DNA of 64,000 nt from Spirogloea muscicola (lineage: Eukaryota > Streptophyta > Zygnematophyceae > Spirogloeales > Spirogloeaceae): contig WELB01000103.1 in NCBI GenBank assembly GCA_009602725.1, positions 184,084 through 248,083 of the forward strand. Direction: 5' to 3'. The translations under genes and the position numbers were made by a program. The notes beneath the pieces are model-generated. The model made no database searches. It saw only the letters and a program-made list of their open reading frames with translations, and was not told where the DNA came from. Of this stretch, positions 1 through 8,329 are shown piece after piece. The first letter of the stretch is position 1, and each line of letters opens with the position of its first letter.

Positions 1-594
1 GAGGAGGCCCAAGAGCCTGTGGACCGCCGTCCGGAAGACCTCGTCGGGCATAGTGAGCGCCGCGTGGAGTGGAAGCGCTGATAGCCACGCCGCCGCCCCA
101 GGGGAGGAGGCTGAGAGCAGCCGGGCGCGCCCTCGTAGGTCAGCCGAAGGGAGAAGCTCCACCACCTGGTCGGAGGCCGCTTGTTCAACCAGCGCCGAGA
201 AGCGTGCCTGGGCACGCTGGTCTGGGGTGTGGGCGAGGTGGATGAAAGGAACGGCCTGTTCCGACATGTGGGGGTGGACCGCCAGGAGCCCGTCGCGGGC
301 AGAGCGGAGGGCAACCTGAAAAGGCAGCTGACCGATCTCCACCTCAGCCGCCACCTGCTCCAGGAGGCGCTGGCCGTGCACGAGGAACCTCTGGCACATT
401 GGGGCTGCCACCTGAGCCCAGCTACCCATGTAGGCCGCCTCGCAGCTGCGGGCAACTGAGCGGCACCCCATGCCGCCCCGGCTGATCGGCAGGCTAGCCT
501 GCAGCAGCGCAGCTGGTGTGGTGAGGAACGCCGGGTGCCTTGGAGGCACACTGGGCGGGGTGTGAGCGGTCGTAAGAGAGCAAGCGCGGCCAGA
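1..594 (-). mobile_element. LINE ORF fragment (RT thumb region), runs off the window
   Basis: Reading the minus strand, the frame is open from about 594 to base 1. It encodes the part of a non-LTR retrotransposon polyprotein that follows the reverse transcriptase palm. Visible are a GGMGCRS turn near 470, a long helical stretch, the RARLLSASSPGAAAWLSALP block (about 130-63) and TMPDEVFRTAVHRLLGLL at the left edge. These blocks are typical of the segment between the palm and the C-terminal zinc-knuckle/endonuclease of chlorophyte, streptophyte and oomycete LINEs (family knowledge). The TMPDEVFRTAVHRLLGL block recurs on the minus strand near 54,950-55,010, so this is a repeat family and not a host gene. 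About 32 bases at 541-575 match (in reverse complement) plus-strand 1,278-1,316, from the endonuclease region of the next copy, which suggests a rearranged mosaic. Confidence 0.8.
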
Positions 595-759
595 TTAACT
601 GGTGGCTGGGAGAGGCCAAAAAGAATGGACAAGGGGTCAGCGGTCGTAGGGGTCAGCGGTCACCACGTCAAGGATAAGACGTGGCCCGCGGGCTGGTGGG
701 GTGGCCACAAGGTCGACGCGACGGGCGTAGAGACCGTCCGCCCGTTGCGTCGACCGCGG

Positions 760-1697
760 AGTAATTGCGGAGGAGCTCCGCTCTTTCTTCCCCTCGCTTT
801 CCCGTTCTTTCGTTGCACATATGGGGCTGCATCTGTTTTACTATGGGGAGCGGGCACCTCGCAGGTAGTTCTAAAATCGGGCACGGTCACCCGACAGGGC
901 GACCTTCTCGGCGGTTTCCTTTTTGCTTTGGCTCATCTACGTGCGCTGCGCACCACAGCGGCGGCCCACCCAGTGGTACTTCTGCCTAGCTATGCAGATG
1001 ACACAACTGTGGTGGGCCCTCCTGCAGATGTCACCCTAGCCTTCAGCAGCCTTGGAGCGTGAGCTACACTCTCTCGGCCTCAAAGTCCGCCCCGACAAAT
1101 GTACGGCATGGTCGCCAGTCGGCATCCTTCCCACCCTTCAGCTTCCGGTAGGGTGCCAGAAAACCCCCCCCTCGGCATGGTGTTGCTTGGAGTCCCTCTG
1201 GGCGAGGCAGCACATGTGGGGCAGGAGGTGCAGGCAACCCTCGAACGACATTCCTGGACGTGGTACCCACTGACCCATATGACCGCTCACACCCAGCCCA
1301 GTGTGCCGCCAAGGCTGGGTATGCGGTAGCCTGCGCCGCTCGAGCCAAGGAGCTCAAATATGCAGATCACCTGCGGGAATACGAGTTCTTCCTGCTCGCC
1401 ATTCATACGCACGGGCCGATGGGCGCTCGGTGGCTCGAGTTGCTCAACCAGCTCTCACGCCACGCCATTGTCCGTCGCTTCCATGAGGAGCCGGTGGACT
1501 TCCATGCAGCCGGGTCGCTAGCGCAGGTGTACCGCATGCGCGTGGCCGTCTCGCTGCAGAAGTCTATGGCCTGCACGCTGCGTGCCGCAGAGCCCTCGCT
1601 GCTGCTTCTGGCTCTGGCCAGAGGCCTCGCTTCCAGGAACCCAGTCTCTCTGACTTTAGGCTGCTTAGCAGGGGTTACTGAGTGCTTCGTAGCTTAG
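760..1697 (+). mobile_element. LINE fragment: reverse transcriptase palm plus C-terminal domain
   Basis: This plus-strand LINE copy keeps the reverse transcriptase palm. It shows a QGDLLGGFLFALAH motif (RT motif 4 type) and the catalytic YADD box at 991-1002, followed by ELHSLGLKVRPDKC (1,056-1,103). These belong to different frames, so there is at least one frameshift. After about 1,260 the reading jumps to the far C-terminal part: DPYDRSHPAQCAAKAG, then KELKYADH, GARWLELLNQLSRHAI and the signature AGSLAQVYRMRVAVSLQKSM (about 1,507-1,566). The thumb and most of the endonuclease are therefore missing. The usual last residues (LRLLTRGY in sister copies) are out of frame here. Dead copy. Confidence 0.82.
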
Positions 1698-1830
1698 TTC
1701 TTTTTTGTGCTTGTTTTACTTAGTGCTTTCCCTGGCCCCTTCTCGTCCTTTGTTCTCTTTTTTCGAGCTGTTTTTTCCAGCCCCTATCCTCAACGGGCGA
1801 GCCCTTCTTCTTTTAAGACTCTCCCAGCCC
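1698..1830 (+). repeat. LINE 3' untranslated tail
   Basis: T-rich sequence directly after the LINE coding end: CCCTGGCCCCTTCTCGTCCT, then a hairpin-like GAGCTG...CCAGCCCC and CCTATCCTCAACGGGCGAGCCC. Close copies lie at 51,680-51,810 and 48,240-48,370 on the plus strand, and at 63,480-63,610 on the minus strand. In the copy at 63.6 kb it again follows the C-terminal LINE frame, which identifies it as the element's own 3' UTR. Confidence 0.75.
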
Positions 1831-2283
1831 TCCCCACATTGCATGACTCCCAGCTGGCTGTTGCTATCCAAAGCCGGTGCGTGGCCCAACGCCCAACCTA
1901 CCTGCAGCGGGCAGTTCCTCCCACCACCGCTCTGGATAACATTTATGCTGCTGCGGATGTCAGCCTCCAACAGGCTCTGCTCGGCCTGCTGGACCACCCG
2001 GCACTCCCTACAACGCCTGCCGCCCTCCTCCAAATGACAGTGGATAATGTACGTCATCAGATGTGCTCGCCTATGTACTTGGCCACTTCGGCCTGCTAAT
2101 GGCCAGGCTCGTTGGCCCAGGTCTACCGCATGCGCTTGTCCATTCCCCTTTGGCGGTCCATGGCCCACGCCTTGCACCTGCGGGTTGGCCGTGCTCTCGC
2201 TGCAGCCTCTGGCTTTTGTCATGGGAATTGTTTCCCGGCAGCTAGTCTGTCGGAATTGACTGTCGGAATTGAGGCTTTCCACT
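1811..2283 (+). mobile_element. LINE fragment: thumb segment and C-terminal signature
   Basis: A second plus-strand LINE remnant. Residues read from 1,811-2,035 include AVAIQSRCVAQRPTYLQRAV and LLDHPALPTTPAALLQ, the segment after the RT palm. This matches TTPAALLQ at the start of the minus-strand copy at 481-540. From 2,100 the frame gives LAQVYRMRLS..., MAHALHLRVGRALAAASGF and an end resembling SLSEL, the C-terminal domain shared by all LINE copies in the window. The endonuclease between the two parts is absent. Broken by deletion and frameshifts. Confidence 0.72.
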
Positions 2284-2500
2284 CGTAGTTATTGAGTGGT
2301 CCATCCTGCCCCAATTCTGAGCCAGCGCTTATGGCCCCTTCGTAGTCTAGCCCCTTCGAACCTTGTCAATCCCTTTCGGGCTGGCTGATCACAGCCCTTG
2401 CCCCCATTTGGAGAGCCATTTTCTTTTCACAGCCATAGCCCTCTACTTCTTCTTCTTCTACTGGAAGGGTCTCTCTTTAGGAAGTCAGTCAATACGGAAG
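2284..2500 (+). repeat. LINE 3' tail with GGGCTGG...CAGCCC hairpin
   Basis: After the C-terminal fragment comes CCTTGTCAATCCCTTTCGGG and then GGGCTGGCTGATCACAGCCC, a 6-bp stem with an 8-base loop, followed by TTGGAGAGCCATTTTC. The same order of blocks closes the LINE copies at 55,610-55,700 and 63,105-63,190. Confidence 0.7.
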
Positions 2501-2756
2501 CGCTGTTTCTTTTTGGTTCTCTACCAAGAAACTGGAGTGCGCCGGCGGCGGCAACATGCGCTGACGGCCGCCCGGACGGCGCGGCCAGCCGCCGTCGTCG
2601 CCCGCGGCGGCATTGGATTTCCTTCTTATATTTGGCGGAGCTTTTTCTTCTCGGGTCCGCCTTAGGCAGCTGATGGCCCCGTTACCAGGACATTTGTGAG
2701 GCTCGAATTGGCCTCCCTTCAATTTTCATTCGCACCGCGCGCCATTCATCTCGGGG

Positions 2757-3700
2757 ATGTCGCCTGCAGTTGCGCCGGGGTGCATGGCTGCCCTCTCGCC
2801 AGTCGGCGGTCGCGCACTCGTCCCCGCTGCCAGCGACCCGGCGGCGGAGCTCAGCGTCAGATCCACTGCTCCCGCCCGCGGCCGGGGTGAATCGGCGCAG
2901 CTCCGCCCCGCGCTGGCCTCCACATCCCCGGCGGTGACGCGCCTTACCTTATCGAACACGTTCAAGGGTATTGTCTCCGCCTCTGAGAGCCATCACGACC
3001 CTCGGCGACCTGCGAGTCAGGCTAGCCACGGGTATCCGCGTTCTCGGGGACCATGTTACCGGCCCCGTGAATCTCTGGCGCATGTTTCAGATTCTCCGGG
3101 CGCTCTCCAACGTGTTGCGAGCCCTGTGCTTGGGCAGAGACGTCCTTGAGAAATAATGGGCCTTCTTCACGGCTCTAGAGAGCCTCTTACTGACCTGCCC
3201 GCGTGCTACTGGTGAGCCCTGCAACCCCCACGCCGCTAATATATACATCTCCATCACACTGTGATCCTGCTGCCAATGTCAGCTCTGGAGTAGGCGGTTG
3301 CTCGGCGTGGTCACGCATGACTGTGCAGATGCAGACATCCATGCCATCCAGCACATCACAGAGCTGGAGCTACGGCGATGTACCAATACCAGCTTCTGGA
3401 TTGCCGAGAGTTTAAGCAGCTGCGCAGCTTCGTCGTCAGCGGTCGCAGAAGTATCACCCATGGCAGGGTTGCGCGATTGGCCGTCGGCTGCTCCATGCTG
3501 CAAGACTTCGGCGTTGGAAGATGTGCAAGGCTGTCCGAAAGAGCCGCTCATGCAGTTCTCAAGGAGTGGCCCGAGAGCTTGGGAGGCTCGGATGCCAGCA
3601 GAGCTGAGTGTCCAGTTGCTAAAGGTGCCGTATGATGGCAGCCATTACCTGTCACGACTCACCGCGGTGGGGTTCTGGATCACCACTGGAGCGGATGCTC
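2757..3700 (+). pseudogene. Cysteine-containing LRR (F-box/AMN1-like) gene copy, plus arm of palindrome
   Basis: Plus-strand arm of an inverted gene duplication. Fragments of LRR protein are visible in several frames: VTRLTLS (about 2,935), LRAITTLGDLRV (about 2,980-3,015), ALSNVLRALCLGRDV (about 3,105-3,150), then from about 3,378 FVVSGRRSITHGRVARLAVGC and MLQDFGVGRCARLSERAAHA. The last part fits the cysteine-type LRR pattern (itD.gv..la.gC..L..l.l..C..lt) of F-box/LRR and AMN1-like proteins (family knowledge). The frame changes several times and a stop follows GRDVLEK, so this arm is decayed unless it has unseen introns. No F-box is recognisable. The 3' part (3,541-3,692) is almost base-for-base the reverse complement of 3,838-4,004. 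Confidence 0.6.
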
Positions 3701-3829
3701 TCATAGCCATTAACATCTTGGCGTCCTCTCGCTCACGTGTGCTCTAGCGGTGGGGTTCTTGATCACCACTGGAGCGGATGCTCTCACAGCCATTAACATC
3801 TTGGCGTCCTCTCGCTCACGTGTGCTCCA
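3664..3829. repeat. 83-bp tandem duplication at the palindrome apex
   Basis: The segment beginning GCGGTGGGGTTCT at 3,664 is repeated from 3,747 with very few changes (for example CTCATAGCC against CTCACAGCC). The second unit ends at the centre of the inverted duplication, just before GTGTGCTCATCCGCTCCAG, where the minus arm begins. Confidence 0.85.
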
Positions 3830-3837
3830 CGTGTGCT

Positions 3838-4754
3838 CATCCGCTCCAGTGGTGATCCAGAACCCCACCGCGGTGAGTCGTGACAGGTAATGGCTGCCAT
3901 CATACGGCACCTTTAGCAACTGGACACTCAGCTCTGCTGGCATCCGAGCCTCCCAAGCTCTCGGGCCACTCCTTGAGAACTGCATGAGCGGCTCTTACGG
4001 ACAGCCTTGCACATCTTCCAACGCCGAAGTCTTGCAGCATGGAGCAGCCGACGGCCAATCGCGCAACCCCGCCATCAGTAATACTTCTGCAATCGCTCAC
4101 GACGAAGCTGCACGGGTGCTTGCAAATCTCGACAATCGAATCCAAGCTGCAATCGGTACATCCCATGAGTATAGCTCCCGCTCTGCGATGTGCTGGCAAG
4201 CGGCAGTGATGGCTTCGATGTCTGCATCTGCACGAGTCTGCAATCTGCATGCGTGACCAAGCTGCGCATCCACCTACTCCAGAGCTGACATCGGCAGCAG
4301 GATCACGATGCGTTTGAGATTTATATAACCGCGAGTTGGTAGCATGGACTTTGCAGGGGTCACCAGTAGCCCTCGGGCAGGTCAGTGCGAGGCTCTCTAC
4401 TGCCGTGAAGAACGTCACCTCTCGCAAAGGAAAGACATCTCTGCCCAAGCTCAGCGCTCGCAACACGTTGGACAGCGCCCCGATATTTTGGAAAATGCGC
4501 TGGAGATTCGCGGATCCGGCATCATGGTCCCTGAGCTCGTGGATACACGGGGCTGGCGTGACTCGTAGATCGGCGAGCGTCGTGACTGCTCTCAGGAGGC
4601 GGAGATCGTCCCCTCGGAGGTGATCGAAGTGGAGGGTAAGGCGCGTCAATAGAGTTATATTAAGGCTAACTTGGGGCCAAGCTGCGCACAGAAAGACTAA
4701 AGTAGTTGCATTAAATGTCCGCTGAGAATCAGAAAGTTTTCGGCGCTCTTGCAT
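3838..4754 (-). pseudogene. Cysteine-containing LRR (F-box/AMN1-like) gene copy, minus arm of palindrome
   Basis: The minus-strand twin of the plus-strand LRR gene copy is better preserved: one frame of 284 codons runs from an ATG at 4,754 to 3,900. It shows LRR-like pieces LTRLTLHFDHLRGDDLRLLR, AVTTLADLRV, NVLRALSLGRDVF, AVESLALTCP and, near its end, CRSITDGGVARLAVGC and MLQDFGVGRCARLSVRAAHA, a textbook cysteine-type LRR. The middle (around residues 150-215) is compositionally odd and looks frame-shifted or intronic, so the true gene may be spliced. The ATG at 4,754 is just the first in frame. Likely role, if expressed, is substrate recognition of an SCF-type ubiquitin ligase, inferred from family only. 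It could be a young pseudogene. The two copies point tail to tail. Confidence 0.5.
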
Positions 4755-6130
4755 TTAAGGGCCCCATATGCTCTTGCTGCTTGCGTAAATATGTCCTTCC
4801 TTCTGGAAGGCCTCTCTCGGTATCTGTCCCTTCTCGGTGCTTCCTTTCTGGTGTACCTTTCCAAGGGGTGCTCTAGGAATATGCTAAATGGCCGTTCTTC
4901 TCAAAGCAGTTGAGTCAACTCGACCACGGTGCTGGTGACGACAGCAAGGGACCAACTCCGTGAATCAGTAACAGTGAGGAGTCCAAGGAGCCCCTCCTTC
5001 ATATACGTGCTTGGGCAATGCAGCAACCAAGACAGTGGACGAGTGCTCGCCATTGAGTAGTAGGTCAAGCTGGACGAGCAGGCAAAGGAAGAATAGGGGA
5101 AGGCAGGAGGCATTAAAGACGACAGAGCGAACTGGCAAAGGTATGAAAATAAGGATATGGGCCAGCAAGCACTACCATTACACAGCAAATACACTAATAG
5201 ATCAAAAAAATCTGAGAATGGAAGGGGCTGGCACAACAATTGAGTACACCCGCTGTGCTGGACTGGCTGCCCGGCTGCTGGATATTCTTTACTCTCAAGC
5301 GAAGTGTTTGTCATGGTTGTGTCGTGGACGCCAACTCTAGGTCAGCTCCAGTAGCTAAAGACCAACTTTCTGTGCGCTTTTATGCTGCGTAAAGGACAAT
5401 TGGAATCGCTTTTACGTGGTGCACTATTTCCCTGTCGCCTCGCAGGCATCAGAGGGGTAGGTCAACGCCATGCGGGCGCCCGTCATCTCTGCAGGCAAAA
5501 ACCCGGCTGGTCAGCTAACGGTATTAAGAATATCCAAGGGAACTGTGACTGACAAGCCCAACATGAATCTGTCATTAGGCTTGAAGGTTCGTAGCAAGGA
5601 CGAGGAGGCGTTTTCTAAGAAGGGGTCAGCACCTTCATGGTGGGTGCAATAGCGCTCGTCAACAGTCTCTTGGTTCTTAGAGCACATAGGTGCGTGCACC
5701 ACTTACTGTATCTGAGACCTGAGCAAGCAATCCTTCCCCCTGAATGAAATGCGGAGTCTATGCTTGCAAATGTCATACCCTGAGCATGCCAGGCCAGCAG
5801 CTTATGCCAGTCATATGCCTGGCTCGGAGATTAAGTATGTCGTCCGAGGAGCACCCGCTTACAGCGTAGCGGAGACATTTGCCCTGAGGCACCGCTGCAA
5901 GGTGACGGCTCCACCTCCTGGACGCCAGCGACAGACCGCCCCCAAGCGGGATGCGGCCAGGGACTTCACGCAGGAAATCGACAGCAAGCTGCGGCAGGGG
6001 CTGCTGCAGTAGGCAGCAGCAGAATTGCCTCTCTCAGGGCCTCACTGGTTCTCGGCCCTTTGTTTGTTTAGCATCTTGTGCCACACTGCCTCCAGGTCTG
6101 GAGGTTTACAGGCTCACCTTGTGAGAGGCA
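4755..6130. other. No gene recognised
   Basis: This stretch is less GC-rich than its surroundings. Open frames on both strands (for example a leucine/serine-rich minus frame at 4,901-5,314 and a plus frame at 5,011-5,340) overlap each other, lack domain motifs and are not supported. The stretch at 5,860-6,060 (ALRHRCKV..., GCAGCAG runs) resembles the CTGAGGCACCGCC and GCAGCAG blocks inside the LTRs elsewhere, so it may be a very old LTR piece. Confidence 0.4.
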
Positions 6131-6215
6131 CGCTCAACGAGAAGGGCTCGCCTATTGAGGATAGGGGCTGGAAAAAGCCAGCCCAAACAAGAATGAACAG
6201 AGGGTTGCGCACGAC
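6131..6215 (-). repeat. LINE 3' tail remnant
   Basis: Contains GGGCTCGCCTATTGAGGATA followed by GGGGCTGG AAAAA CCAGCCC-type hairpin, the reverse complement of the 3' tail at 1,760-1,810 and 51,760-51,800. No adjoining coding part is visible. Confidence 0.65.
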
Positions 6216-6669
6216 GCGCACGCCTCACGAGAGACGCGGCAGGCTGTCCGGGCAGCTCGAGCAGCCTGTCAATAAGGAGCTGGCAGCCGCAAGACCAGCT
6301 AGGCAGGCCAGCCTGGCAAGCAGGAGCAGGAGCTGGCATCTTAGCCATGCTGCATGGCTTCATGGCTTCGTGCCAAGCTTGGGTAGCCTGTCAAGAAGGA
6401 GCTGGTAGCTCAGCCCATGCTGCGTGGACAGTCCTCATGCCGAATTTGCTCAAGGACACCTGGCAGGAGTTGGTGAAGTGGCGATGTGGCTGCCCTGGAA
6501 TCTTGCGTCAGTCTCAAAATGTTAAAGCCAATGCCCTAGCTCGTCTGAAGCTGTCTGGATTGGTACAATTGCCCACCCCATGAGGTTCGAGCCCTGGCAG
6601 GGGGCTGCCTCAACTGGGCAATCCTGCCAACCAGGCTCGAGCATATATGCCGCCGGACAGGTCCTCTGT
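6216..6669. other. No gene recognised; short internal repeats
   Basis: Holds two loosely similar blocks (GGAGCTGGCAGC... near 6,280 and GGAGCTGGTAGCTCAG near 6,395, with GTCAAnAAGGAGCTGG in front of each). Nothing codes convincingly. Confidence 0.35.
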
Positions 6670-7797
6670 TGTAAAGAACCTCGCCCCTGCACACGCTGTT
6701 ATGGTGAGTCGTCCTTCTTGGGTTCGGCTGTAGGGGTTTAGGAGCCAACCACTACTTAAGGTGTTGCACTACCGCACAGGCGCAGCAGAAGACAAGCCCC
6801 GTGGCGCCGCCGTCCGACGGCGACTCCACCTCCTGGGCGCAAGCCAGCAGCTGTCCCCCAAGGGACGGACTCCCCACAGCAAGCCCCGCAGAAGGCTGCG
6901 GCAGCGGCTGCGGCGGCAGGCAGCAGCAAGGCTGCTCTCAGGCTTCGCAGGTCCGAAGGGATGTCGGGTCTCAGCCCAAGGCTCGTAGTGCTTCCCCCGT
7001 ACCACCCCCCTCTTCTGGTGTGAGCGATGATGTTGTGCAAAGGATGGCCCCGCCGTCGGTGCAACACTCTGGTGGGACGAGGATGGGACCGCAATTGGTA
7101 CACTAGTTGTTGAGACGAGGGCGGCTCTGCCATCGTGGCAACTCCAAACGCGACAAAAACAGCGGCGACGACGGCAACAGCGGCGGCGGCCGCTGCAGCG
7201 GCCGCAAGCTGGACTTGGCGGGGATCGGCGACGTACGCCCTAGTGAGTGCCAGGGGTCCAGCCCCTCCAGCCTCTCAAAGCCTGGACCTGGCAGCGCGAC
7301 CTAACGCCGACGCTCTGGATCCCACGAGTCGGCGCCAAACCCAACCGGGGAGAGCCAATTGATCTACCAACCGCTGAGACCACCGGACTCCCTAGCTCAA
7401 GGATATACCCTGAGCCCCTCAGTACTCCGCCGACACACTTCTGTGTGGGCCTCATACGGCGCACGTTGAGGTGACACCGCGCGGCTCCACACACAGTGAT
7501 TAGACCTGAATCATACGAGCTAGCATGAAGAGAGTTCCCGTCAAACTCTGTACACTCAACAAGCGGGTCGGCCCATTGCCTGCCCTGCGGCGGGCCCAAG
7601 ATCCCCCCTTGGCCGGGGTGGATCTTGGCGAGGTATTCCAGGACGGGCGGCGGCACCCGCCCGCACCTGGGCGGGCCACTTGCCTGGCAAGCCAGCCCGC
7701 CTCCTGGACGGACCACTTGTCTGTCCAACGGCTGGAGGTCATTGTAACGCTAAGAGCACCGTGTGGCTTAAGCAAATGGCTGGCTGGATCGTTAAAC
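6670..7797 (-). mobile_element. Solo LTR, type II (Ty3/gypsy), carrying an inserted segment
   Basis: Reverse complement of the type II LTR that is whole at 37,463-37,982. It shows TGTAAAGAACCTCGCCC at its left end, the GTGGCGCCGCCGTCC...GGCGACTCC block, a GCAGCGG-rich block, GCGGGCCCAAGATC, and GGCTGGATCGTTA at the right end. Between about 7,030 and 7,562 lies roughly 0.53 kb that other type II LTRs lack. Old, with several small differences from its relatives; no clear target duplication seen. Confidence 0.7.
7030..7562. mobile_element. Unknown ~0.53 kb insertion inside the type II LTR
   Basis: Sequence between GTGTGAGCG (left) and AAGCGGGTCGG (right) is absent from the LTR copies at 37.5 and 44.6 kb, where the two flanks are contiguous. 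It contains a (GGC/GCA)-rich patch near 7,165-7,215 and no recognisable protein. The bases AGCG occur on both sides and may be a 4-bp target duplication. No clear terminal inverted repeat was seen by eye. Confidence 0.45.
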
Positions 7798-8329
7798 ATG
7801 CGGAGCGGCCGATGCGAGACGTGCTGCCGAAGAGCGCACATGCCTCCCAAACGGACGTGGCACTCAAAGTGTTGTCGAGGCCTGCGCATTGACACCAGCT
7901 TACTCACGGCTAAGATACTATACAGCTAATCACCTTTTTGTAATTGACGTGGGCCGCCTTAGATAAGCTGGGCCAAACTGGAACGACTGTTGTAAGATGG
8001 TCAAGGTAGCATCAAGGTACTGCGCTATAAGAGGCTGACGGCCTCATAGCTCGTGGTACTTAAGCGAATGTGCTCGCTGCAACGGACACACTCTTGTGGT
8101 GTGGTGTTACTTGTACCGTCAGGTGCTCACAATCTCTGTAGACATTGACTGTGGGACGATCTGGTCCTCAGAGTGTACTAGTGCCTGCTCTTTGTCAACA
8201 CGTCCTTCAAACCGAAGGATTTGCCAAAGGTGTTATGCAACTCCGTCAAGTCTCTGTTCGTTCCAAAGCTGGGCCCTTGAGCTCGACGGGACGCCGGTCT
8301 CTAAGTGGGAACACTCCGATGGGCCATCT
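7798..8329. other. No gene recognised
   Basis: Region between the type II LTR and the first recognisable gag sequence of element A. It may be the decayed leader of element A, but I see no LTR or primer-binding site in it. Confidence 0.35.

Noticed and set aside
4901-5340. Hydrophobic minus-strand 137-codon frame or plus-strand 109-codon frame as genes
   Set aside because: They overlap on opposite strands, have no motif or typical codon pattern and no supporting neighbours.
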